Shown one piece after another: positions 18,240 through 28,322 of a stretch of DNA of 64,000 bases (positions are counted from its first letter, which is position 1; every line of letters begins with the position of its first letter). The notes beneath the pieces were generated by a model. It worked only from the letters and a program-made list of their open reading frames with translations. It searched no databases and was not told the origin of the DNA. A program made the translations under genes and the position numbers. Source of the stretch: Trichomonas vaginalis G3 (lineage: Eukaryota > Parabasalia > Trichomonadida > Trichomonadidae); the NCBI RefSeq assembly GCF_026262505.1, contig NC_067205.1:19899645-19963644 (forward strand), in the 5' to 3' direction.

Positions 18240-18375
18240 ATATAATTTGTGAAAAGCGACACAAAAAGTGTCACCGGCTGGTCGGCTGGGGTTCGGTCCT
18301 CCTCTTGGGTCTTGGGAAAAATTTCTTATGGGCTAGAGGCGCAACGCGCCTGGAAGCCCCACTACCTTTTTTTTT
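18240..18375. repeat. Right inverted end of Polinton 1
   Basis: The sequence reads, in reverse complement, like the left end: GGTAGTGGGGCTTCCAGG at 18349-18366, one GGCGC hairpin core, then a diverged match containing CAGCCGGTGAC. It has one satellite unit where the left end has 22. Confidence 0.8.
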
Positions 18376-18447
18376 CATTTCTATTTTACTATCTATCTGC
18401 TTGCCTATATTTCTTCACTCTTGACATAAATTTTTCAAAAATTTTAA

Positions 18448-19172
18448 TGGCAGATTACAATGATTACCTGATAGCTTTCACTCAAGTATGCAGATTCTTC
18501 AATGCATTCGCGCCATCTACAAAATTATTTATAGTGCCACTTACATCTTATCAACAGAGGTTTGATTTTTTGAACTATCTCCAACTGTTTATAAAGTTAA
18601 TGAAAAAGTTATGGAACTTTTAAACTTAATTTATTCAATTAATGTAGACGAATTACCAGAAGAGTCTCTTTCAATGTATTATCAATTGAAAGATCAAACT
18701 GAATTCCAATTTGGAAATTTTATACAATATCTAAATAAGTACTTATATTGGATTAATAAAGAATGGCCTGGTTTACTTAAATCGTTAGATTCTATTGCAA
18801 TCAAGTATCGAACTTATCTCAACCTAAATTTCATACAAAGATTTTCATACAAATCGAAAGAAATATATCCAATAATAAAAAAATTTTGTCGTGAACTAAG
18901 AGTTGATTTTAATGAGTTTTCTAATGGTGTTGATGAGGTCTATTGTGATTTACTCGATTTTTGGTGTATCAGTTCTTAAAACAATTTCCAGTGTAAAGAA
19001 ATTGATTTCAATTGTCAAAGAAAATCGAAAGCAACAAATCTTTCAAACTTACAATGATCAAGATAATCCAAAGGAAGAATTTAAATACCTGGAGAATCGA
19101 TCTTATCTTAAGTCACTTCAATTTGAAACATTTCATAAAAGACCATATTCTGGTATTCCTAATATATTCTAG
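18448..19172 (+). pseudogene. Unrecognised host gene, frame disrupted twice
   Basis: The coding signal starts with MADYNDYLIAFTQVC and changes frame twice before the stop after PYSGIPNIF. The shifts map to a six-T run at 18566-18571 and a five-T run at 18958-18962. Read across them, it is a soluble, helical, Leu- and Tyr-rich protein of about 240 aa with no motif that I know. It may be a decaying host gene, or a normal gene with two homopolymer sequencing errors. It starts 72 bp beyond the right end of Polinton 1. Confidence 0.5.
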
Positions 19173-19551
19173 ATTTCATTTTTTAAATTTTTAAAAATCT
19201 TTAAAATTTTATTCGACGAATTTATAATGTTCAAGAATATACAGAATTATAAAGTATTTTCATCCTTTTTAAGGCACATTTTATTAAAAAGTTTGCGTTA
19301 TTTCCATCTCAATTTCTTTCAATCTCCCTCAATTTTTGTTGGGTATCTCTTTATAAAAATGGTGTTTCTTGAACCTTTTGACTTTTATTTTTAGGTGACA
19401 ATTTTGTTCTCAATAATTTTACAACATCTTTTACAACATCTTTTTCCGCATTTTTTACATCTTTAAAAAATGTTATATCGATTTATCCCTAAATACAAAT
19501 AATATGGGAGTGAAAATTTTTGACAAACCAATCATTCACTTCATTTTTCAG
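19173..19551. other. Intergenic, no gene seen
   Basis: AT-rich spacer between two host genes. Only the Inr-like motifs listed at 19536-19546 were found. Confidence 0.6.
19536..19546 (+). promoter_or_regulatory. Two overlapping Inr-like motifs
   Basis: TCACTT (19536-19541) and TCATTT (19541-19546) fit the trichomonad initiator. Their A residues lie 14 and 9 bases before the ATG at 19552, which selects that ATG over the upstream one at 19504. Confidence 0.55.
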
Positions 19552-20498
19552 ATGAAAATTAGTTCTATCTTACAAAATGATCAATCGGATGATGATTTAA
19601 TTGAAGATGGTGTTAATGGGGTTTCTCAGTCATTCAATAGTGATTATATATGGGATGATTATGATATGGAAGCATATCTTGGAAACCTGACTGTAGATTT
19701 TGACTGTGAAACTTATTTTTGTTGTAGCTGTTGTTTTCATCCGCCCAAATGCTGTGAATGCTGTTACATACCACATAGGTTTCTTAATTGCATATCATGC
19801 ACTCCCACTTGCGGAATTGGCAGAATTTTCGCATGTATTATAATTTTGATTGGCAACATATTCAATACTTTCAATGAACTTCCACTATTGACCGCATATA
19901 TAGCCTCAATTGTCAGTTTAGTTATCTCATATTTCGATGAAACTCCAATCATTAGAACCACAACGATTGCCATTTTTTCCTTTCTCTGGTTATTGATTTT
20001 TTTACGGATTTTACATCTTTGGCCAACGACTCTTGAACAATATTTGATAACGGGAGATGTTACCACAAGGAAAATTCAGTATTTGAATCATATGATTGTT
20101 CATACTCCAATAGGTTCTTCGCTTGAATCTGACTTTCCATCTCTTTGTAACTTACTTAAAAATATCAAACTTCGGGAATGGTTCATGGATGAAGATTTAC
20201 GTGCAAAATTTACATTGCATTTTAACATATTTAATTATCGAACTTTTGAAGGTGATAATCGAACATTTTTATTGAATGATCTATATAAGAATTGTCCAGA
20301 AAAAATCCAGATAAAACCCCACAAATCAACCAACAAAATTTCTTTCAACCATTAATTCGTGTTTCCATGCAAGGAAATCAACAAAGTCAACCTCTACCCA
20401 TGCCTTACCAGCAAAGTTCCAATGCTTATTATTCCTATATTCCTAATCTAATTCAATTATCTCCTTATTCACAGAACTCATTTCAAAATTCAGCGTAA
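19552..20498 (+). CDS. Cysteine-rich three-span membrane protein (apparent frameshift)
   Basis: From the ATG chosen by the Inr, the protein has an acidic N-terminus and then a dense cysteine cluster (CCSCC and CCECC, about residues 57-71), which suggests metal binding or palmitoylation. Three hydrophobic segments follow at about 88-106, 111-128 and 135-154, and then a soluble C-terminal half. The frame stops at 20355. An overlapping frame continues to 20498 with a Gln/Asn/Ser/Tyr-rich tail. The switch falls on a six-A run at 20300-20305, so a length error or mutation there is likely. No family recognised. Confidence 0.55.
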
Positions 20499-21008
20499 CA
20501 ATAAACAAAGTTTTCATATCACAAATTACCAAATCATAGAGTCCCAAAAATGTTGAAGGCATAAATTGACTAGATATTGTATCAAGATCATGAAATTACT
20601 CAAATAATCTTATATATTTTCATATCACAACTCGTCTTTTGAGTTATTAGATCTTATTAGTAAACATTTATTTTATATATCAATTACAAATGAATCAATT
20701 GAGAGGAGTGTTTATGAAGATTAAGTGCCGAATGGAGCCCTGTGAATTATCGAATAGATTTTATTGAATTGAAAACCAATTGAAATTATAAAGTTGATAA
20801 TATTAATTATTTCTGATAGTATAATAGTTTAATGCGAACTTGATAAATTTTTAAGATCAGAATTTTTTTGCCAAAAAAAATTTAAGATCATAATTTATAG
20901 GTTTAGAAAGTATTAATAAATGATTGTAATATTTTGCAAGTCGCTTAAAATATCATTTGAATGTCGATAATTCAGTAATTGAAAGATTTATCAAAAATTG
21001 AAAAGAGT
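20499..21008. other. Intergenic, weak promoter signal only
   Basis: AT-rich spacer of about 500 bp. A TCATTT at 20953-20958 lies about 54 bases before the tetraspanin ATG, farther than usual for an Inr. Nothing else was seen. Confidence 0.5.
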
Positions 21009-21659
21009 ATGACGTTTGAAAGAGAACTTCATTTTCACACAAGTATGACTTGCTGCTCCTGCTGCGCTAGAACAGTTATTGGAATTGTCAACTTCATTGT
21101 TCTTCTCATTCTTGGCCTATGTGTCTTCATTGGTTGGGCTGCAATCAAAAAGAATAACCTTGATACTTTAGGCAAAGCAAAAACAGGTGTAATTATGATG
21201 ATTGTTGTTTTCGTATTTGTTGCAATTGTATGCATTCTTGGCTTCCTTATTATTTGCTTTGGTAACATTAAATGCTACAGAGTCACATACGCAATCCTGT
21301 TCATTGTAGTTGTTGTTATTGAAATTGTTATCATTGCCGTAGCAATTGGTATTGTAAAGAAGATTAACACTACTGTTCAAGCTTGGTGGGATGAAAACAA
21401 AGGCAAAGATACAATCAAAAGTATCAAAGAAGGCTTAGAATGCTGTGGTTACAAGACACCATATAGCGAAGAAGATATGAAGAACTGTGGTTATCACAAC
21501 ACAACTGCAACAACAATTGAAACTTGCACCCAACAAGTAGATGATCTTATCAAAGCATGGAAGAAGATTCTTCTAGGTGTTGGTATCTTTGTTATTGTAA
21601 TTCAAGTAATTGTACTTGCTTTCGCTCTTTATCTTGCTTTCTGGTATGAAAAAGAATAA
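21009..21659 (+). CDS. Tetraspanin-like membrane protein
   Basis: The protein has 216 aa from the first ATG. It has four membrane segments, at about 22-43, 60-84, 92-115 and 188-212. The large loop between spans 3 and 4 holds the diagnostic CCG motif (LECCGYK, 145-147) and further cysteines (KNCGYHN and ETCTQ) that would form the loop disulfides. Cysteines cluster just before span 1 (MTCCSCC), which fits palmitoylation. Tetraspanins organise membrane microdomains; trichomonads have a family of them linked to adherence. The stop codon is followed by AA, so it also forms the UAAA poly(A) signal used in this group. Confidence 0.85.
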   Translation: MTFERELHFHTSMTCCSCCARTVIGIVNFIVLLILGLCVFIGWAAIKKNNLDTLGKAKTGVIMMIVVFVFVAIVCILGFLIICFGNIKCYRVTYAILFIVVVVIEIVIIAVAIGIVKKINTTVQAWWDENKGKDTIKSIKEGLECCGYKTPYSEEDMKNCGYHNTTATTIETCTQQVDDLIKAWKKILLGVGIFVIVIQVIVLAFALYLAFWYEKE

Positions 21660-21849
21660 AACTAAATAAACATTTTCCACCTTTAAGAATAAATCAACTT
21701 TAAATAAAATTGTTCTTCAGTCTTAGTAAATGATAAGTGGAATAAACTAAATTATAGTACAATGTATGTGCATTCGCTGAATAAATGAGGATATTTTTAT
21801 ATAAATACAAAGTATTGAAATCTTTTTGAATAATTGTTGATTTTAATTG

Positions 21850-22440
21850 GGAAGATTCAATATCAATTCATGTGTTTAATTCTTGTTGTTCTTCAATAAA
21901 TGCAGCATTTGGTTTTCTTTTGACTCTTTTTGAGCCTTTCTTAGGTTTTTCGTAAGGTTGACGAGGTTTGTAATAGTCATATTCTGGATAAAACTCGAAA
22001 TTATCTTCGTTTTCTTCTTCTTCAAAATATGAATATGAATTTTTTGTATTTGTGGAAATTATTGATGTATTTATTTCGGATTTTTCTTCTGTAATGTCGT
22101 CAAGCTGTAATTGGTCTTGTGATGGAATTAATTCAGAAATTTTATTATTAATAGATTTTTTAATTGGTGATTCGTTAAATAATTGATCTTCGACTTCTTC
22201 TGATATACTTTCTAATATGAAATTTGAATTAGAATTGTTTCTTACAAAATTATTTTGAAAATGTAAGATTTCGTTAATTCTTGTACTACTTCGCCGACTC
22301 TCAGATGCAGAATCATCGTTTTCGTAAGTTTGGTTTTGCTTTGGATGTGAAATTTGTCGCTTGCCTGCTCGATTTAATATTTCTTTGATAGATTTACCTA
22401 ATGTTGATCGTGGATTCTTAAGTTTTGTCTTAACCCTCAT
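21850..22440 (-). pseudogene. 400-aa repeat-family gene, N-terminal half only
   Basis: The 190-aa frame matches residues 1 to about 190 of the intact copy (53867-55069). It begins MRVKTKLKNPRSTLGKSIKE and is open until the match ends near 21860. The C-terminal half is missing, so this is the truncated left edge of the tandem cassette array. The host tetraspanin gene ends 190 bp away. Confidence 0.75.
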
Positions 22441-22654
22441 GCATGGAAATGCTTCTGAAACTTGGCAAATAACTTTTTTTTTGACAGTTGTCCGAAGATT
22501 CTTATTATATATTTGTCAAAAAAAATCAGGCGATTAAGGCTGCAACCTATAGAAATAAAGGACAAAACATTAAACAGTTCAAGGATTACTATACACGTAT
22601 GTGTGATGAGTATGTCAGGAAGTGGAAAGCATGTGTAATTGAAATTTTTATCAT
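22441..22654. other. Cassette spacer 1
   Basis: This spacer is shared with 55070-55280 and, more weakly, with 25377-25665. On the plus strand it encodes a conserved stretch (KAATYRNKGQNIKQFKDYY, then VRKWKACVIEIFII), which may be the remnant of another gene. No start codon or intact frame was found. Confidence 0.5.
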
Positions 22655-23650
22655 TTAATCAATAAACAAAAGTGAAATATCAAATTTACCAAAAAGAAAA
22701 TTTATAAGTTTAAAAGAAGAACAAATTTTATTTTCTTTCTTTGGAGCAAATAATAATACTATTTCAAGATTTCCTTCACATGGACTTAAATCAATGAATT
22801 TTAAATTATTCTTAAATGATTCTGTTCCTTGATCTGATACATCAACTGTTCCATCAGTTGATAAATCATCAATACTACATTGATGTATATAAATCTTTCC
22901 GCCATAATCTGATTGAAATAAAACTCCTTTGTTATTCTGTCGATTGTTTTGGAAAGATGAATCGAAAATATCAAGTCTATCTATAGAAATATAAACTAAT
23001 ACAGAATTTTTCTCTTGAGAATTATTTATATAATTACATCGGTCAATTCTTCCTTGACAATGAGAAAACCCAGTAATAATCCAGAAAGCTGCTTTTAAAT
23101 TCTCAAAATTACAAAATGAAACATTTACTGTTGATTCAACATCATCATAACTAAAACCTGTACATCGTACTGAAATACAGTTAGAAACGTTTGTTTTTGA
23201 AAGTGATGTAAAACCTTGAGATTGGTAATTCATATAATCTACTGAACTATTTCCTCCATTACAAATTGATCCTTGGAGGATTGTACTGTTTTTGCCGTCG
23301 AAAAAAGCAAATTGGCCTTGTGAAGGAGTTTTGCTTTCAAATGAACAGAATTTATCAATAATAATGTTATTTTTACTATAACCTTTAATATATACTGTAC
23401 CTGAACCTTTTGAAAAAACGTTTTCGCAAAGTAAAATCGAGCAACCAGTATATTCGAATTCAACTGCTCTATCTTGAAGATTGGTAAACTTGCAGATGTA
23501 TGCAAAGCATTTGCTAGATGTTGTTGTGACTTTTTCAACTTCACCGGTAAAAACTTTGGAAGGAGGACTAATTCCTTCATAGTAAAGGTTCCAAATGCTA
23601 TCTTGATTAGCATCGCTATGGGGATACTTCTCGAGTACAATTAATTGCAC
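22655..23650 (-). CDS. 331-aa cysteine-containing, beta-helix-like cassette protein
   Basis: This is the longest open copy of a repeated gene. The sequence is built of short strand-like units with recurring Phe, Cys and Asn (VSNCIS, VNVSFCNFENL, IDRCNYINNSQ, FDSSFQNNRQNNKGV, YIHQCSIDDL). This suits right-handed parallel beta-helix proteins and the Pmp-like surface families of trichomonads. No signal peptide or C-terminal membrane anchor is evident. The start is uncertain, because a competing short frame begins upstream. Other copies are at 25666-26660, 55281-55382 and 57170-58112. Function unknown. Confidence 0.5.
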   Translation of the reverse strand: MQLIVLEKYPHSDANQDSIWNLYYEGISPPSKVFTGEVEKVTTTSSKCFAYICKFTNLQDRAVEFEYTGCSILLCENVFSKGSGTVYIKGYSKNNIIIDKFCSFESKTPSQGQFAFFDGKNSTILQGSICNGGNSSVDYMNYQSQGFTSLSKTNVSNCISVRCTGFSYDDVESTVNVSFCNFENLKAAFWIITGFSHCQGRIDRCNYINNSQEKNSVLVYISIDRLDIFDSSFQNNRQNNKGVLFQSDYGGKIYIHQCSIDDLSTDGTVDVSDQGTESFKNNLKFIDLSPCEGNLEIVLLFAPKKENKICSSFKLINFLFGKFDISLLFID

Positions 23651-24105
23651 TTAAACAATGAGTTTTTTGACTCATTGCAAAAGTAATAAAAAGGATGGGG
23701 GTGACACCAAAAGTGAACTTCCTTCATAAAAAATGAAATTCACTGAATATTCATCAAATATTTATTATTTATCTGTTAGTTTGGTTAAATCAAAGTTAGC
23801 TGTTCAGAATTATTCATTTTTTATAAGTCTGGGAAATCTATTGTACGTGTTACTTCTCATCGAGCTGATAATAACAAATTATATTATTATTCAATGTAAT
23901 GATAATACATTTCTCTGGGTAACTCCAAACTCCATAAATGATGAAACAAATAAATTATTTGTAAGGTACTTTTATAACGACAGATCCTGTTGATGATGAT
24001 TTATTTTTAACTCGAGAAGATAAAGATAATCCAAGCATTGTATTCAAAGAAAAATATAACTAGATGAATAATATAACAATTTATAAATATAAACAAATAA
24101 AACAA
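23651..24105. other. Cassette spacer 2, contains the empty Polinton site
   Basis: This spacer also occurs at 26661-26854 plus 53604-53866 (split by Polinton 2) and at 58113-58581. On the plus strand it holds an 86-aa frame (23733-23993) that is not conserved between copies. The sequence ATTGTACGTGTTAC (23844-23857) is the unoccupied equivalent of the Polinton 2 target. Confidence 0.7.
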
Positions 24106-25358
24106 TTAATCAATTCCTTTAAGGAACTTATTATTATAATTATAGGCTGATTTGGCATTATCTCTTTTGATTCTGGGAGTAGATTTATAATTATCATCAT
24201 CTGAACTAGAATTATCAAGGAATTTTCGTTTAAAAGGCGAGGTTTTTGAATGGGTTTCTTTATTTGTTGTTGTTTTTGGAGTTGATTGTTGATAATTTTC
24301 TTTTTGTGAAATTTTTGTTGTTGATTTGCTAATTTTAGGTGTATTGTAATTATACTTCTTTGGTGTATTGAATTTGTCTTGTTTGAGTCCGGATTCATCA
24401 TCACTTGATGAAGAGAATATAAATCTTGATCCGTTTTTAAGAGTTAAAGGGGATATTTTATCTGGGTCACTATCGAATATATGGTTGAACTCAAATAGAT
24501 ATGTTTCATTAGACAAAACTGACTCTGAAAGTCGAGATCGATAATTCATTGTCGAAATGACCTGATATTTATCTGGATCTGTTTCGTATCTGTTCAGTTT
24601 AGGATATTTACTAACACGAAAGCCACGATGATCGTCATCACTAGCATAAACTCCGTCTTTTGGAATTCCAAGAAACAAAACTTCTTCGTTGTTTTCTTCT
24701 TCATATGAATATTCATATTCAATATCAATATCAATTCCTGTGTTTAATTCTTGTTGTTCTTCAATAAATGCAGCATTTGGTTTTCTTTTGACTCTTTTTG
24801 AGCCTTTCTTAGGTTTTTCGTAAGGTTGACGAGGTTTGTAATAGTCATATTCTGGATAAAACTCGAAATTATCTTCTTTTTCTTCTTCTTCAAATATGAA
24901 TATGAATTTTTTGTATTTGTGGAAATTATTGATGTATTTATTTCAGATTTTTCTTCTGTAATGTCTTCGAGCTGTATTTGGTCTTGTGATGGAATTAATT
25001 CAGAAATTTTATTATTAATAGATTTTTTAATTGGTGATTCGTTAAATAATTGATCTTCGGCTTCTTCTGATATACTTTCCAATATTAAATTTGAATTAGA
25101 ATTGTTTCTTACAAAGTTATTTTGAAAATGTAAGATTTCGTTAATTCTTGTACTACTTCGCCGACTTTCTGATGCAGAATCATCGTTTTCGTAAGTTTGG
25201 TTTTGCTTTGGATGTGAAATTTGTCGCTTGCCTGCTCGATTTAAAATTTCTTTGATAGATTTACCTAATGTTGATCGTGGATTCTTAAGTTTTGTCTTAA
25301 CCCTCATGTATGGAAATGCTTCTGAAACTTGGTGAATAATTCTTGGACTTACATTCAT
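24106..25358 (-). pseudogene. 400-aa repeat-family gene, one frame change
   Basis: It matches the intact copy over its full length. The frame changes once, near 24890, where this copy has one A fewer in a short A run. Upstream of MRVKTKL the frame stays open to an ATG at 25358 (MNVSPRIIHQVSEAFPY), which may be the ancestral start. The other copies have different sequence there. Confidence 0.65.
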
Positions 25359-25376
25359 AAAAAAATTTTTTGACAA

Positions 25377-25665
25377 TGGTCAAAAGATTCTTTACATTTG
25401 TCAAAAAAAAGTAGGCGTTTAAATATGCAACCTATAGATATAAAGGTCAAAAAATTAAACAGTTCAAGGATTACTATTCATGTATCTATGAGAAGTCACA
25501 TTTAAGCCATAATATATGAGGAAATTTAAAGAAATTTAGGTGCTTTCCTCATATGAACAAAGATTATAATTTCTGTGTCTCATCAAACTTGTATTTTGCA
25601 TATTGTTAGCATGTCAGGAAGTGGAAAGTGCACACTTGAGAGAACTATATGTGTAAGTGAAATTT
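25377..25665. other. Cassette spacer 1, diverged copy
   Basis: Related to 22441-22654 but with about 120 bp of extra sequence near 25490-25610. No gene seen. Confidence 0.5.
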
Positions 25666-26660
25666 TTATCGTTTAATCAATAACAAAATAGAAAAATGAA
25701 ATTTACCAAAAAGAAAATTTATGGATTTAAAAGAAGAACAAATTTTATTTTCTTTCTTTGGTACAAATAATACTTCATATTCAAAATCTCTTGCACATAT
25801 ACTAAAATCAATGTAGTAAAAACTAATTTTAAATGATTCTGTTCCTTGATCTGATACATCAACTGTTCCATCAGTTGATAAATCATCAATACTACATTGA
25901 TGTATATAAATCTGTCCACCATAATTTCCATCAAATAAAACTCCTTTGTTATTCTGTCGATTGTTTTGGAAAGATGAATTGAAAATATCAAGTCTATTCA
26001 TATAAACATAAACTAATACAAAATTTTGCTCTTGAGAATTATTTATATAATTACATCGGTCAATTCTTCCTGAACAATAAGAAAACGAAGTAATAACAGA
26101 TCCAGTTGCTTTTAAATTCTCAAAATTACAAAATGAAACATTTACTGTTGATTCAACATTTTGATAAGTAAAACTTGGATCTACTGATGAAATACAGTTA
26201 GAAATGTTTGTTTTTGAAAGTGATGCAAAACCTTGAGATTGGTAAATCATATAAGGAACTGAACTATTTCCTCTATTACAAATTGATCCTTGGAGGAGTG
26301 TACTGTTGATTTTACCTTCGAAATAAGTAAATTGGCCATCTGTAGGAGTTTGACTTTCAAATGAACAGAATTTATCAATAATAATGTTATTTTTACTATA
26401 ACCTTTAATATATACTGTACCTGAACCTTTTGAAAAAACGTTTTCGCAAAGTAAAATCGAGCAACCAGTATATTCGAATTTAACTGCTCTATCTTGAAGA
26501 TTGGTAAACTTGCAGATGTATGCAAAGCATTTGTTAGATGCTGCTGTGACTTTTTCAACTTCACCGGTAAAAACTTTGGAAGGAGGACTAATTCCTTCAT
26601 AATAAAGGTTCCAAACACTATCTTGATCAGCATCGCTATGGGAATACTTCTCGAATGCAA
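25666..26660 (-). pseudogene. 331-aa cassette gene, second copy, broken
   Basis: It aligns along its length with 22655-23650 and has many substitutions. The C-terminal 194 residues are open (YQSQGFASLSKTNISNC to the end). The N-terminal part is in another frame. It sits directly left of the cassette spacer into which Polinton 2 inserted. Confidence 0.65.
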
Positions 26661-26854
26661 TTAATTTGACTTAGACAATGAGTTTTTTGACTCATTGCAA
26701 AAGTAATAAAAAGGAAGGGGGTAAAACTTTCAGTGAAATTCAATGATACATTCATCAAATATTTAATATTTATGTTTTAATTTTGTTAATTCACAAGTTT
26801 AGTTGTTCAGAATTATTCATTTTTTATAATGTCTGGGAAATCTATTGTACGTGT

Positions 26855-26992
26855 AGTAGTAGGGTATGAAGGGTTTAGTGACTTTTTTTGTTACATCTAT
26901 ATATAGACGATGCATTAAAATATATTTATTTATAAATCATTAAAAAAAATTAACATTAATTTTAAAATAATTTATTTTTTTATCTTTTATAA
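26855..26992. repeat. Left inverted end of Polinton 2
   Basis: About 138 bp, matched in reverse complement at 53466-53603 with a handful of differences. Both arms end in TTTTATAAA directly at the first gene, so the promoter of the outermost gene at each side probably lies inside the repeat. Confidence 0.92.
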
Positions 26993-27130
26993 ATGACCCA
27001 ACAAGTAAAACCAGATAAAATAGATTATCGAATTTTAGAGGATGGTGTTCATATAAAAATAAGAAGTCTGTTTGACCTTAAGAATGATTTATATATAAAA
27101 ATAAACTTCTTACGAAAAATTAAAACTTAG
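26993..27130 (+). CDS. Short frame at the left end of Polinton 2
   Basis: A 45-aa frame (MTQQVKPDKIDYRILEDG onward) starts where the inverted repeat ends, after TTTTATAA. It has no recognised family, and could be a small gene or the remains of a larger one. Confidence 0.3.
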   Translation: MTQQVKPDKIDYRILEDGVHIKIRSLFDLKNDLYIKINFLRKIKT

Positions 27131-27166
27131 TTATGTTTATTATTTTATTTTTTTATTTTGTATGAA

Positions 27167-28273
27167 ATGAGCGTCAAAACTAACAACGTTAAAAAATTAG
27201 GATTCACAAACGAGGAAATAAAGGATATATTAGAGGAGGTAGGTTATGAAGTTAATAAATATTATTTAAGAAATTGTAAAAAATTCGCGGAGTTATTAAA
27301 TGATTTAGATTATGATGGAAAAATGAATAAAGATGATGTTATAAATTTCTTATATCCTACATCTGAAGAAGAAAAACCTAAAGAACCTGATGTTTTTCCT
27401 GAATATTATGAAGAACGGATTAAAGATGATGAATACGATGAAATTGAAAGACTGAAAAAAATAAGAGATGAAATAGATGAAAAAATTAAGGAATTAAGAG
27501 AAGTTGAAAAATATAATGAAAATGAAGTAGAGGGTTTAATGAATATCCCAGCTTCAGAATCAGAAGTACAGAAATCTCATGAAGAAAGATATAAAAATTA
27601 TGTCTCAGAATCAACACAAAATTTATTAGATGGTGAAATAGACGAAACACTTTCAGAAGAAGGTACTAAATTTATTCGTAAACATAAGTTACAATTTATT
27701 GATAATGAAGAATACCCCTGTATCCTACTTTCACCCCCTCTCGATTCTGAGAAATTCAAAAAAGCTCTTAAAAACGTGACATATGCAACTAATACGATTA
27801 AGAAAGAAGATCATGATATTTACACAAATTATTATTTAAATAAATGCACTGGTGTTGATAAAGTTTTTGATTTATTAGATAAAATATCAAAAGAAACCAT
27901 TGGAACCTATAAAATTTTATGTGATTGCGGTTTCATTATTGAAGATACTAATAATGTTTCATATGAAAGAACAGCACCGAAGGAAGATGAAGTTGAAAGG
28001 TCTATACCATTCGTTATTAAGAACATAAAAGATATGAAAACGTATAAGCATTATATTTATTCATTTATTTCAGAAAAAATGGAAGCAACCCATAAAACAC
28101 CTTCTCATCATTTTATAGCTATTCATACTTTCCTTTTCAAAGTTGTGAAATTAAATAAGACAGGAATTAGATTTAATGTATCAGGGTACGCATTCTTGAG
28201 TAAATTAAAATGTATTCGTCACGTTGCAGATGATAAAAATTTATGTGTTCTTAATTCATTTTATGGGCTTTAA
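27167..28273 (+). CDS. Uncharacterised acidic protein upstream of PolB
   Basis: The protein has 368 aa from the ATG at 27167. The N-terminus is helical (KKLGFTNEEIKDILEEVGYE), then comes a Glu/Lys coiled-coil stretch (about residues 95-130). The globular C-terminal half contains two spaced cysteines (LCDCGFI). It lies 49 bp before the polymerase on the same strand. Protein-primed polymerases need a terminal protein, and a gene placed here is a natural candidate, but I see no family motif to prove it. It lacks an evident His/Asn/Cys protease triad. Confidence 0.5.
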   Translation: MSVKTNNVKKLGFTNEEIKDILEEVGYEVNKYYLRNCKKFAELLNDLDYDGKMNKDDVINFLYPTSEEEKPKEPDVFPEYYEERIKDDEYDEIERLKKIRDEIDEKIKELREVEKYNENEVEGLMNIPASESEVQKSHEERYKNYVSESTQNLLDGEIDETLSEEGTKFIRKHKLQFIDNEEYPCILLSPPLDSEKFKKALKNVTYATNTIKKEDHDIYTNYYLNKCTGVDKVFDLLDKISKETIGTYKILCDCGFIIEDTNNVSYERTAPKEDEVERSIPFVIKNIKDMKTYKHYIYSFISEKMEATHKTPSHHFIAIHTFLFKVVKLNKTGIRFNVSGYAFLSKLKCIRHVADDKNLCVLNSFYGL

Positions 28274-28322
28274 AAAATAAACTTTATTTTTATTTATTTT
28301 TTAATTTTTTATTCTTACATAA

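Larger units (their letters stand above)
6871..18375. mobile_element. Polinton/Maverick 1, structural genes only
   Basis: Both ends carry the same inverted sequence, beginning GGTAGTGGGGCTTCCAGG next to an A/T run, followed by a weaker match of about 90 bp (8310-8345 against 18265-18340). The left end is expanded by a satellite. The interior encodes a major capsid protein, a fibre, a jelly-roll-like minor capsid candidate, small basic proteins and a Dam-like methyltransferase. No PolB, integrase, packaging ATPase or protease was recognised. Two of its genes look broken, with a few breaks in all. The target duplication cannot be defined because the ends lie in homopolymers and the flanks do not match. 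Confidence 0.75.

Noticed and set aside
23733-23993. An 86-codon plus-strand frame in cassette spacer 2 as a gene
   Set aside because: The frame is not kept in the other two copies of the spacer, so coding is not supported.
27167-28273. Candidate Ulp1-like maturation protease of Polinton 2
   Set aside because: No ordered His, Asp/Asn, Gln and Cys motifs were found. The protein is acidic and coiled-coil rich, so it was left as uncharacterised.
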